The translations under genes and the position numbers were made by a program. From Actinomycetota bacterium (GTDB lineage Bacteria; Actinomycetota; Acidimicrobiia; Acidimicrobiales; Ilumatobacteraceae): a stretch of 26,507 nucleotides of DNA. Position 1 is the first letter of the stretch, and each line of letters opens with the position of its first letter. Of the stretch, positions 1-7,345 are shown in pieces. The stretch covers positions 1-26,507 of the forward strand of contig SYNW01000100.1 of the NCBI GenBank assembly GCA_005805045.1. The letters are read 5' to 3'. Below the pieces are notes generated by a model. The model made no database searches, had not been told where the DNA came from, and saw only the letters and a program-made list of their open reading frames with translations.

Positions 1-22
1 AAGCTGAACTGGCCAATGCATC

Positions 23-1318
23 ATGCACTTTTTTTGGACAAGAGATCTCTCTGAAAACGGTTACCGAGTGAAAAACCGTCACGTAACAGAGATCTTTGCG
101 CAGCTAGACGCGTCACCAACTCCACGACACTTGGTAGCACATTTTGTCCGTCAGTTGAACGAGGCGAACTTTGCGGACTTTTCAAATGATGCCATTTCGG
201 CGACAAATGCCGGTTTCATTTCTGTGGCTGGCTCGATTGTCGCTTGGCGAAGCGGCTCAAAGACGGCTGAAAACGGTTTTCGAATCGTCGGGGCTCACAC
301 CGACTCGCCATGTTTACGAATCAAGCCCAACGCCGACGAGCGCAAATTTGGATTCAACACACTTCTTGTTGAAATCTACGGAGGCCCACTCTTGAATAGT
401 TGGTTAGACCGTGACCTGGGCATCGCCGGTCACGTTGTGACTAGGTCTGGCAAAGTCAAGTTGTTCAATTCAGTCGTTCCGGTCGCGCGCATCTCGCAGC
501 TGGCTATTCATCTCGATCGAGAAGTCAACGACAGAGGTTTGATTCTCGACAAACAACTACATCTCACCCCGGCCTGGTCGACTAGCCAAGACGCCCCGAA
601 GCTCAGCGAATGGGTTGCATCTTGTGCGAGAACCCCGATTCGCGAAATAGTTCAAATCGAAGCACAACTGTTCGACACAAACGGGGCGTCACTTATCGGT
701 GCCGACAGTTCACTACTCGCAAGTGGCCGACTGGACAACCAAGCTTCTTGCTGGGCGGCAATGTCAGCGTTGCTTGAGTCAAACGCCGGACCCGCAACCC
801 AGGTCGTTGCACTATTCGATCACGAAGAGGTCGGCTCAGCAAGTGCGACTGGCGCCGCGGGTCCGCTTCTAGAACATTCCTTGGAGCAGATTGCCTCGAG
901 TCTTGAAATTTCTCGTGTTGGCTTCCTCGAAACGCTCAAGAAGTCGAGTTGCATCTCTGCCGACAATGCTCACGCGGTTCACCACAATTATCCCGAGCGT
1001 CATGACCTAGCCAACGCGCCGATCATCAATCAGGGTCCTGCACTAAAAATGAATTCAAACCAGCGCTATGCAACGTCCGCACAATCCGCCGCGCTGTTTG
1101 TTCAGGCTTGCAAGAAGGCCAAAGTTAAGCATCAGGTTTTCGTTTCGCGAAATAATATGCCGTGCGGTACGACAATCGGACCAATCACAGCAACGCGACT
1201 GGGGATCGACACCGTAGATGTAGGCATCCCGCAACTCTCGATGCACTCAGCCCGAGAAGTTTGCGGCGTTGATGATCTCGTCTCGCTGCAACTTGCACTA
1301 AAGGCCTACTTCAAATAG
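23..1318 (+). CDS. M18 family aminopeptidase (aspartyl aminopeptidase type)
   Basis: Cytoplasmic zinc aminopeptidase that removes N-terminal (often acidic) residues from peptides. All M18 metal-site motifs are visible: AHTDSP (His92, Asp94), LDNQ (Asp238), DHEEVGS (Glu268 catalytic, Glu269 ligand), SADNAHAVH (Asp314) and the C-terminal MHSARE (His408). GPALKMN and NNMPCGTT, also typical of the family, are present. Its 431 residues match the usual 420-480. The ATG at 23 has no good Shine-Dalgarno, and homology to the family (LDASPTP block at residues 29-34) begins shortly after a GTG at 68, which is an equally possible start. Its 3' end overlaps the convergent plsC gene by 8 bases. The family call is firm; substrate specificity cannot be read from sequence. 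Confidence 0.93.
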   Translation: MHFFWTRDLSENGYRVKNRHVTEIFAQLDASPTPRHLVAHFVRQLNEANFADFSNDAISATNAGFISVAGSIVAWRSGSKTAENGFRIVGAHTDSPCLRIKPNADERKFGFNTLLVEIYGGPLLNSWLDRDLGIAGHVVTRSGKVKLFNSVVPVARISQLAIHLDREVNDRGLILDKQLHLTPAWSTSQDAPKLSEWVASCARTPIREIVQIEAQLFDTNGASLIGADSSLLASGRLDNQASCWAAMSALLESNAGPATQVVALFDHEEVGSASATGAAGPLLEHSLEQIASSLEISRVGFLETLKKSSCISADNAHAVHHNYPERHDLANAPIINQGPALKMNSNQRYATSAQSAALFVQACKKAKVKHQVFVSRNNMPCGTTIGPITATRLGIDTVDVGIPQLSMHSAREVCGVDDLVSLQLALKAYFK

Positions 1319-1994
1319 CTTGACCGATCTTTTCTTTTGCTTGGTCGAAAACTATTTGCAATGCTGCGCTCAGTTGAGCCGTCAGGTCTGTGGTTGCGGT
1401 ACGCGGTAGACGACCCGTTTCGGCCTTGGGTGGAAAAATCGGGGCTCCGATCACAACTGAGCATTTGCGCGGAAGGACTTTTTTTGAACCTTTCGGCATT
1501 ACGCCCTCGGTGCCGCCAAAACCAACCGGCACGATCGGTACGTCAGCTTTTAACGCCAGATAGGCAGCACCATCGAATAACGGATGTATCTTTGGACCCG
1601 ACTGCCGAGTTCCTTCGGGAAACATCACAAGAACTTCGCCGAGAGCCAAAACGGCGAGACACCGCTTTAATGCTTCGAGGTCAACGGTGCCACGGCTGAC
1701 CGGAAACCCGCCAAGAGCTGACAACACCGTGGCGATCGGTCGTATCTTCCACAAAGAGTCTTTTCCCATGAATCGCAGACGGCGATGTGTGATCGCGCTG
1801 ACGATCGGCGTATCGACGTTGGATCGATGGATCGGCGCCAAAATAAAAGCCCCTGATTTTGGAATGTTTTCCCGACCATAAATACGGAGCCGAAAATAAA
1901 TCAAACAGAAAAACAATATTAAGGATCGGATGATTTGATAAAAGACCTTGCCGAAAACTCCTTGTCCGACCAAAAAGGTTTGTACTTTGGTCAT
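1311..1994 (-). CDS. plsC: 1-acyl-sn-glycerol-3-phosphate acyltransferase (PlsC/LPLAT family)
   Basis: Acylates lysophosphatidic acid (or a related lysophospholipid) at the membrane. A hydrophobic stretch near residues 18-35 would anchor it. The acyltransferase motif HX4D is at His56-Asp61 (HRSNVD), FPEGTR at 125-130, and a proline-containing block IVPVGFGG at 154-161. The 227 residues are normal for the family. The ATG overlaps the cmk stop as ATGA (1991-1994), so translation is probably coupled and the gene is the last of guaB1-cmk-plsC. A cmk-plsC pairing is common in actinobacteria. The exact acyl acceptor is not determined. Confidence 0.88.
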   Translation of the reverse strand: MTKVQTFLVGQGVFGKVFYQIIRSLILFFCLIYFRLRIYGRENIPKSGAFILAPIHRSNVDTPIVSAITHRRLRFMGKDSLWKIRPIATVLSALGGFPVSRGTVDLEALKRCLAVLALGEVLVMFPEGTRQSGPKIHPLFDGAAYLALKADVPIVPVGFGGTEGVMPKGSKKVLPRKCSVVIGAPIFPPKAETGRLPRTATTDLTAQLSAALQIVFDQAKEKIGQAI

Positions 1995-2650
1995 GCCACG
2001 AATTCTCCATTGGTGCTCTTGCTCGCAATCAACTGCTTTAGTTGTTCAACCACATCTTCGATCGCCCGATCACTCGTGTCGACAGTTACCGAATCACTCG
2101 TCTTCATCAACGGGCTATCCGAGCGCGAAGAGTCGCGCTGGTCACGTTCGGCTATCTCGGCTGCAATCTGTTGAACATCGCCTCCCGACTGCGCGACACG
2201 ACGACGTGCTCTCACAAATGGCGACGCTGTCAAATAAACCTTCAAAGTTGCATCTGGAAACACGACCGAACCGATGTCGCGACCCTCGACCACGCCACCA
2301 CCGTGATCACTTACCCACTGTCGCTGACGGTTGCGCAATTCTAGGCGCACGAGAGAATTCGTGGCAACAACACTCACACTGCGGGTTACTTCGGGGCCAC
2401 GAATCGCCGCCGTCGCATCAACGCCGTCTATCACTATTGATTCGTCGTCAATCAGCAGCACGGATCTTCGTGCGATTTCGGCCACCGCAGACTCATCGTG
2501 AAGTTGAACGTTTCGAGTTAGCGCAGCAAATGTGACTGCTCGATACATCGCACCAGTGTCCAGGTAACGCAAATCTAATTTCGCGGCCAACGCCTTGGCG
2601 ATGGTCGACTTTCCCGCCCCAGCCGGACCGTCGATTGCGACAATGATCAT
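1991..2650 (-). CDS. cmk: Cytidylate kinase
   Basis: Phosphorylates CMP and dCMP with ATP in pyrimidine nucleotide metabolism. From the ATG at 2650 the 219-residue protein starts directly with the nucleotide-binding strand. Motifs: P-loop GPAGAGKS (8-15), DTGAMYR (31-37), EGRDIG (122-127) and the lid segment RDQRDSSR (169-176), all diagnostic of bacterial Cmk. An in-frame TTG at 2683 would add 11 residues and overlap the guaB1 stop, but the added residues precede the conserved start of the family, so I prefer 2650. It is the middle gene of an operon with guaB1 upstream and plsC overlapping downstream. Confidence 0.93.
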   Translation of the reverse strand: MIIVAIDGPAGAGKSTIAKALAAKLDLRYLDTGAMYRAVTFAALTRNVQLHDESAVAEIARRSVLLIDDESIVIDGVDATAAIRGPEVTRSVSVVATNSLVRLELRNRQRQWVSDHGGGVVEGRDIGSVVFPDATLKVYLTASPFVRARRRVAQSGGDVQQIAAEIAERDQRDSSRSDSPLMKTSDSVTVDTSDRAIEDVVEQLKQLIASKSTNGEFVA

Positions 2651-2676
2651 TCCCGAAAAGCTTCTCGCCGCATCAA

Positions 2677-4113
2677 TTACCAACTCGTATCTTGCGCGCG
2701 ACCTTCATCGTAGCCAGATGCACTCTGCACGCCGATCACGGCACGGTCGTGGAACTCGTCGATGTTGGATGCGCCTGCATAGGTGCACGATGATCTGACA
2801 CCTGAAATAATTTGGTCGATGATGTCCTCTACGCTCGGGCGTTGCACATCAAGGTACATCCGTGAAGAACTGATACCTTCTTCGAAAAGTTCTTTGCGGG
2901 CACGTTCGAATGCGCTTTCAGTTCGTGTTCGATTTCGGACTGCACGATTCGAAGCCATGCCGAAACTTTCTTTGTACAGGCGACCGTTGGTGTCGCGCAA
3001 GGTATCTGCCGCCGACTCATAGGTGCCGGCCAACAGCGAACCGAACATGACATTTGCCGCGCCAGCCGCAAGACCCAGCGCCACATCACGTGGATACCGC
3101 ACTCCTCCGTCAGCCCAAACATGTTTACCCAAACTGGTTGCAACTTGCGCACATTCTAGAACCGCCGAAAATTGTGGTCTACCGACACCTGTCATCATTC
3201 GCGTCGTGCACATCGCGCCCGGGCCCACACCAACTTTCACAATGTCGGCACCGGCTTCAATTAGGTCGCGAGTGCCTTCAACAGTAACGACATTGCCTGC
3301 GACCAGTTTCAGATTGCCAACCGCTTTGCGTACCTCGGTGACGACCTTGAGCATTCTGACCTGATGACCATGCGCCGTGTCTACGACAATTACATCCACA
3401 CCCATTTGCTTGAGTTTTTTCGCCCTCTCGGCGGGATCTGCATTGACACCGACTGCAGCAGAGATTAAAAGCTTGCCGCTCTTATCTATGGCGGGCCGAT
3501 AGATCGTGCTGCGCAGTGCACCGTTTCTTGTGATGACTCCAACTAGTCGTGAATCTGTGTCGATCACTGGGGCAACGGTCAAACGTGCATCGGTAAGTTT
3601 TTCAAACATCTCTTGAGGTGACAAAGACTCGTGCAATGTCACCATTTCACTGCTCATGACATTGCGAATTTGGGTGAATCGATCGAATCCGACTGCATCA
3701 TGTTCGGTGAAAATACCGGCTGGACGGTCGTTGTCGTCAACAACGATCACCGCCCCATGACTTCGCTTATAAATCAAACTCAGCGCTTCGCCAACTGTGC
3801 CGTCGACTTTCATCGTGATCGGTGTGTCAATCACGGTGTGGCGCGACTTGACGAACTGCACGACGGTCTCAACGACATCAAGGGGAATATCTTGCGGCAA
3901 AACTACGACACCGCCACGACGAGCCACGGTCTCTGCCATTCGGCGACCGGCAATTGCGGTCATGTTCGAAACCACCAACGGGATGGTCGTGCCGATCTTG
4001 TCGGGTGTCGACAAGTCAACTTTCAATCGCGAACTGACCCCAGACAAGCTCGGAACCATGAACACATCGCTATAGGTAAGGTCGAACGCAGGCGAGTCGT
4101 TCAAAAATCGCAT
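2677..4113 (-). CDS. guaB1: GuaB1-type IMPDH paralogue / GMP reductase with CBS domains
   Basis: IMPDH/GMPR-superfamily TIM barrel of 478 residues with an inserted CBS pair (about 95-205). The catalytic loop is GVGPGAMCTTRMMTGVGRPQ with Cys302, and VDTAHGH (244-250) and ADGG (334-337) are the other substrate and cofactor loops. The start MRFLNDSPAFDLTYSDV and the loop wording match the actinobacterial GuaB1 group. Mycobacterial GuaB1 is a GMP reductase (GMP to IMP plus ammonia, NADPH) rather than an IMP dehydrogenase, so that activity is inferred here. The ATG at 4113 is chosen because GGAGGA lies 6 bases upstream (4120-4125); the longer reading frame to 4233 adds residues unrelated to the family. 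First gene of guaB1-cmk-plsC. Confidence 0.88.
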   Translation of the reverse strand: MRFLNDSPAFDLTYSDVFMVPSLSGVSSRLKVDLSTPDKIGTTIPLVVSNMTAIAGRRMAETVARRGGVVVLPQDIPLDVVETVVQFVKSRHTVIDTPITMKVDGTVGEALSLIYKRSHGAVIVVDDNDRPAGIFTEHDAVGFDRFTQIRNVMSSEMVTLHESLSPQEMFEKLTDARLTVAPVIDTDSRLVGVITRNGALRSTIYRPAIDKSGKLLISAAVGVNADPAERAKKLKQMGVDVIVVDTAHGHQVRMLKVVTEVRKAVGNLKLVAGNVVTVEGTRDLIEAGADIVKVGVGPGAMCTTRMMTGVGRPQFSAVLECAQVATSLGKHVWADGGVRYPRDVALGLAAGAANVMFGSLLAGTYESAADTLRDTNGRLYKESFGMASNRAVRNRTRTESAFERARKELFEEGISSSRMYLDVQRPSVEDIIDQIISGVRSSCTYAGASNIDEFHDRAVIGVQSASGYDEGRAQDTSW

Positions 4114-4119
4114 CAGTAG

Positions 4120-4125
4120 TCCTCC
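4120..4125 (-). promoter_or_regulatory. Shine-Dalgarno of guaB1
   Basis: Minus-strand GGAGGA, 6 bases before the ATG at 4113. It decides the start against the longer upstream reading frame. Confidence 0.75.
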
Positions 4126-4150
4126 GAGTGGGGCTTTTTTGAAGCCTCCA

Positions 4151-4157
4151 TAGGCTA
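4151..4157. promoter_or_regulatory. Probable bidirectional promoter core (shared -10)
   Basis: The heptamer TAGGCTA reads as TANNNT on both strands: TAGGCT on plus (4151-4156) and TAGCCT on minus (4157-4152). Predicted start points (-7 rule) are about 4163 on plus, at the GTG of the hydrolase, and about 4145 on minus, 32 bases before guaB1. A small inverted repeat GGCTT/AAGCC (4132-4146) lies at the start of the guaB1 leader. No clear -35 box. Inference from sequence only. Confidence 0.45.
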
Positions 4158-4163
4158 CGCCCT

Positions 4164-4868
4164 GTGGATATGAATGGTGCGAATCCCCCTTTGCTGATGG
4201 TTCACGGCTGGGGTGGCTCACATCAAGACACATGGCAAAGGTCGGGTGTGGAGCAACTAGTTAATGATGCGGGTACAACCGTCATCGGCGTAGACCTTTT
4301 AGGCCACGGTACATCCGACAAGCCACATGATCCAGCCGAGTACGCCGATCTTTCGGCACCGATTCGAAATGCCATTGGCGCGCGCACGACGAGCGTCGAC
4401 GCAGTCGGCTTTTCGCTTGGTGCGATAGCCCTATTGGATGCTGCGATACATAATCCAAAATATTTTCGCCGATTGATGCTCGTCGGTGTGGGTGATCGTC
4501 TCATTGAGCCGCACGATCCAACCGAGACGGCTCGAATCGTCAGTGGTATTGACGGAACAGCAAAACCAGATGACATTTTGGCTCGGCAGTTCGGCAACTA
4601 CGCGAAGAGTCCAAACAATGATCCTTTGGCTCTTCGTGCGGCGCTATTGCGACCGAGAAAAAGTCCACCAACTCAGGAAGATCTTAAAAAGATCAATGCA
4701 AAAGTGATTCTTGCAGTTGGTGACCGCGATTTTGTGTTGCCGGCAGATCGTCTCGCGCAGTCATTTAATGACTGCAAACTTGTGATCTTGAAAAACTGTG
4801 ATCACTTTGCGTCTACCGAAAACTTTGGTTTTATTGACACACTTCTCGAGTTCTTCTGTGCGCCCTAG
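4164..4868 (+). CDS. Alpha/beta-fold hydrolase
   Basis: Cytoplasmic alpha/beta hydrolase of unknown substrate, 234 residues from GTG 4164 (an ATG at 4170 is the alternative). The oxyanion region HGWGG is at 14-18, the DLLGHGTSDKP loop at 44-54, and the nucleophile elbow GFSLG has Ser84. The acid is most likely Asp189 (GDRDFVLP) and the base His214 (NCDHFAS), so a complete triad is present. There is no signal peptide. No Shine-Dalgarno precedes it, but TAGGCT at 4151-4156 would place the transcript start at the start codon, suggesting a leaderless mRNA. The 3' end overlaps the start of the downstream Sua5 gene. Similar to small BioH/esterase-like hydrolases; no closer assignment is justified. 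Confidence 0.85.
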   Translation: MDMNGANPPLLMVHGWGGSHQDTWQRSGVEQLVNDAGTTVIGVDLLGHGTSDKPHDPAEYADLSAPIRNAIGARTTSVDAVGFSLGAIALLDAAIHNPKYFRRLMLVGVGDRLIEPHDPTETARIVSGIDGTAKPDDILARQFGNYAKSPNNDPLALRAALLRPRKSPPTQEDLKKINAKVILAVGDRDFVLPADRLAQSFNDCKLVILKNCDHFASTENFGFIDTLLEFFCAP

Positions 4869-5805
4869 CAACACGAACATCTTGAATGGCACTGATTCGT
4901 CGTCGATAGATGGCGCAGTCTCGGCACTTCGTGGCGATGAACTTGTGGCGATTCCTACAGAAACTGTTTATGGTCTGGCAGCACGGGCGTCAAGCCGAAC
5001 AGCTGTCAACAAAATCTTCACAGTCAAAGGACGTCCGTCAATCCACCCGTTGATTTTGCATATCGCAAAAATCAGTGACCTAGAAAAGTGGACAAAAGAT
5101 TTGCCGAATAATGCAAGAGCACTCGTCGATCGATATTGGCCCGGACCGCTAACTATCGTTGTTCAAAGAAATCAAAATGTATGTGACGAGATCACTGGCG
5201 GTCGAAACACGGTTGCTATTCGTTGCCCCGATCACGAAATCACAACCGAACTTCTCAGGCGACTCGACGACGCAATCGTCGCACCTTCGGCTAATCGATT
5301 CGGCAAAGTCAGTCCGACGACCGCACAACATGTCGCGGCAGATCTCGGAGATGAGGTCAAAATCATTTTGGACGGTGGTGCATGCGCGATCGGTCTCGAG
5401 TCGACGATTATCGACTGCACGACGACTCCGCCACAATTGCTGCGGGCAGGCGCAATCACGGTCGAGCAAATTCAAACAGAGTGTCAAGTCACAGTCGTCT
5501 CGGCAACCGGCGAGTCTCGTGCGTCAGGGATGCTCGACAAGCACTACGCACCCGAGTGCGAGATCGAACTTTTCAATGATCGCGATCAAGCAGAAACTCG
5601 TCGATCTGAACTAAGTCAACTTGGCACGACCTCTGAAATTCTCGACTTCGGGGACGATCTAGCGCTTTACGCCCACAGTCTTTATGCTCGGCTTCGAGAT
5701 GCTGATAAGCGCAAAATAGAAGTAGTGATTGCAGTCAGACCGCCATGGACGGGTGTCGGATTGGCGATTAACGAGCGGCTCGAGAAGGCTGCAAATCGCC
5801 TTTAA
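4858..5805 (+). CDS. L-threonylcarbamoyladenylate synthase (Sua5/YrdC family)
   Basis: Makes threonylcarbamoyl-AMP from threonine, bicarbonate and ATP for the t6A37 modification of ANN-decoding tRNAs. The YrdC domain (about 15-200) has IPTETVYGLAA, KGRPSIHPL (57-65), PSANRFGKVSPTTAQHV (143-159) and a GGACAIGLESTIID block. The C-terminal Sua5 domain follows, with SGMLDKHYAP (223-232) and a PPWTGVGLAINERL end. At 315 residues it is the two-domain Sua5 form rather than the short TsaC form. I chose the GTG at 4858, which overlaps the hydrolase stop by 11 bases; the frame is open to 4798, but those residues are not family-like. Probably co-transcribed with the hydrolase. Confidence 0.9.
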   Translation: MRPSNTNILNGTDSSSIDGAVSALRGDELVAIPTETVYGLAARASSRTAVNKIFTVKGRPSIHPLILHIAKISDLEKWTKDLPNNARALVDRYWPGPLTIVVQRNQNVCDEITGGRNTVAIRCPDHEITTELLRRLDDAIVAPSANRFGKVSPTTAQHVAADLGDEVKIILDGGACAIGLESTIIDCTTTPPQLLRAGAITVEQIQTECQVTVVSATGESRASGMLDKHYAPECEIELFNDRDQAETRRSELSQLGTTSEILDFGDDLALYAHSLYARLRDADKRKIEVVIAVRPPWTGVGLAINERLEKAANRL

Positions 5806-5831
5806 ATTAGTCGACTGTCAATATCACGGTG

Positions 5832-5859
5832 TTGATTACGGCAAACCCGTCCGTAGGCT
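5832..5859 (+). promoter_or_regulatory. Probable promoter of the binding-protein gene
   Basis: TTGATT at 5832-5837 and TAGGCT at 5854-5859, separated by 16 bases, in the 112-base gap before the lipoprotein gene. Predicted start about 5866, giving a leader of about 52 bases. The leader holds a 9-codon open frame (ATG 5875, stop 5902-5904) and a 5-bp hairpin CCCTA/TAGGG (5893-5906) that would cover part of the Shine-Dalgarno. Confidence 0.5.
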
Positions 5860-5903
5860 TACAAGTCCAAACCCATGGGTGACAAAATGTCGCCCTACTC
5901 CTA

Positions 5904-5910
5904 GGGGGAG
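5904..5910 (+). promoter_or_regulatory. Strong Shine-Dalgarno of the binding-protein gene
   Basis: GGGGGAG 7 bases upstream of the ATG at 5918. It fits a highly expressed solute-binding protein and fixes the start. Confidence 0.7.
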
Positions 5911-5917
5911 AAAATAA

Positions 5918-7285
5918 ATGAAGAAACACACAGTACGTCGTTTCGGCGCGCTTGTTGTTGGTCTCAGCCTTTTGGCTGGTGCTTGCGGCAGCGATGACGA
6001 GGCGGCAACAGAAGAAACGACAGCAGAAACTACTGCCGAGACGACAGCACCAGTTGTCGACGAAACTGGCAGTGAACTGTCGGGAATGAAGGGAACCACT
6101 CCACTCGTGGAGCTCACTTCAGAGTTCAAGGATGCAGTTAACGCATTCTGGACGGGCAAAGGCAACGAGGCCCTCACTGACTTCAACTACACAGCTGAGT
6201 CATTTGACGCAGTTTTGTTGATTGCTCTTGCGGCAGAAGCAGCAGGCACAGACGGCAGCGCACTTGCTGACCAGATTGTTGCTGTTTCAAAAGAAGGCGC
6301 AAAGTGCTCACCAGCAACCTGGGCAGACTGCATCGCAGGTGTCAAGGCCAAGAGTGACGTTGACTTTGATGGTTTCTCGGGACCAAACACAATGAACGGA
6401 AACGGCGAGCCACTTGAGGCTTCGTACGGCATCCTTCAATTTGGTGCAGGCAACCGTCTTGATAACGCGTTGACCACTTACCAACTTGCAAATGCTCCAG
6501 AATCAGCAGTATTGCCACTTTCAAAGACTGGCGTTTCCCGCAAGGGCAACGGCGTTCTTAAAATTGGTGGCTTGCTTCCAGAAACTGGCAACCTTGCATT
6601 CCTTGGTGCTCCAATGATCGCCGGTGTTGAGTACGCAATTCAAGTACTCAATGACAATGGTGGCGTTCTTGGCAAGCCAGTTGAGTACAGCGCCGGTGAC
6701 TCTGGTGACACTTCAACTGACACAGCCAGCGTGACAGTAGATCGTTTGCTCAAAGAAGGTGTTGACGCCATCATCGGTGCAGCATCATCTGGCGTTTCGC
6801 TCACAGTAATCGACAAGATCACTGCAGCAGGCGTCGTCCAGTTCAGCCCAGCGAACACATCGCCAAAGTTGACTAGCTACGCAGACAACGGTCTCTTCTT
6901 CCGCAACGCACCACCGGATGACCTCCAGGGTGCAGTTCTTGCAGAAATTATCGTCGCTGACGGCAACCAATCGGTCTACATCATGGCTCTTGACGATGCT
7001 TACGGCACCGGTCTTGCCAATGTTGTCGAAGAAGTGCTCACAGCAGCAGGCATTGAAGTCAAGGGTAAGAAGATCTACGATCCGAAGGCAACAACATTTG
7101 ATGCTGAAGTCGGCGAAGTCGTAGCTGCAAACCCAGACGCAATCGTCTTGATCACATTCGACGAAGGTTCACGAATTCTCCGCACAATGGTGGAGAACGG
7201 TGTAGGACCAACAAAGAAGAAGGTCTATGGCGTTGACGGAAACATTGGTAACGCACTCGGCGAGAACTTTGACGCTGGTAAGTAA
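5918..7285 (+). CDS. LivK-like ABC substrate-binding lipoprotein, apparently circularly permuted
   Basis: Extracytoplasmic receptor for a branched-chain-amino-acid/amide-type (HAAT) ABC importer, 455 residues. A lipoprotein signal ends at LAGAC (Cys23) and is followed by a Thr/Glu-rich linker (about 27-52). Residues 55-190 (GMKGTTPL, NYTAESFDAV, DVDFDGFSGP, ASYGILQFGAGNRL) are what family members carry at their C-terminus. After a linker (191-210), residues 211-455 (LKIGGLLPETGNLAFLG, GAASSGVS, SPANTSP, AYGTGLANVV, YDPKATTFDAEV, YGVDGNIGNALGENFDAGK) are what they carry at their N-terminus. Thus the order is reversed and the ends meet where the canonical chain is continuous. A good Shine-Dalgarno, a promoter and a terminator surround it, and codon choice looks uniform. 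It faces livFGMH on the other strand. Function as a binding protein is firm; ligand is unknown. Confidence 0.88.
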   Translation: MKKHTVRRFGALVVGLSLLAGACGSDDEAATEETTAETTAETTAPVVDETGSELSGMKGTTPLVELTSEFKDAVNAFWTGKGNEALTDFNYTAESFDAVLLIALAAEAAGTDGSALADQIVAVSKEGAKCSPATWADCIAGVKAKSDVDFDGFSGPNTMNGNGEPLEASYGILQFGAGNRLDNALTTYQLANAPESAVLPLSKTGVSRKGNGVLKIGGLLPETGNLAFLGAPMIAGVEYAIQVLNDNGGVLGKPVEYSAGDSGDTSTDTASVTVDRLLKEGVDAIIGAASSGVSLTVIDKITAAGVVQFSPANTSPKLTSYADNGLFFRNAPPDDLQGAVLAEIIVADGNQSVYIMALDDAYGTGLANVVEEVLTAAGIEVKGKKIYDPKATTFDAEVGEVVAANPDAIVLITFDEGSRILRTMVENGVGPTKKKVYGVDGNIGNALGENFDAGK

Positions 7286-7313
7286 CCAATAATTCGAATT
7301 CGTTAAAAGTTAG

Positions 7314-7345
7314 GGCCCTGGACATTCGTCCAGGGCCTTTTCTTT
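7314..7345. terminator. Bidirectional rho-independent terminator
   Basis: Perfect 10-bp stem GGCCCTGGAC (7314-7323) and GTCCAGGGCC (7328-7337), loop ATTC, followed by TTTTCTTT on plus. On minus the stem is followed by the weaker TAACTTTTAAC. It lies between the convergent stops of the binding protein (7285) and livF (7344). Confidence 0.88.

Noticed and set aside
1948..2535. Plus-strand open frame of 195 residues opposite cmk
   Set aside because: Antisense shadow of cmk and plsC with no domain-like sequence, Shine-Dalgarno or promoter.
3631..4119. Plus-strand open frame of 162 residues opposite guaB1
   Set aside because: Shadow of the strongly conserved guaB1 reading; composition is unlike a protein.
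4114..4233. Longer GuaB1 with 40 extra N-terminal residues
   Set aside because: The extension is unlike the family, crosses the divergent promoter and hydrolase start, and the ATG at 4113 has a perfect Shine-Dalgarno.
5918..7285. Misassembly or collapsed tandem livK copies as the cause of the swapped order
   Set aside because: Not fully excluded, but two junctions would be needed. Neither contains a stop, Shine-Dalgarno or second signal peptide, and the frame, codon choice, promoter and terminator are all intact.
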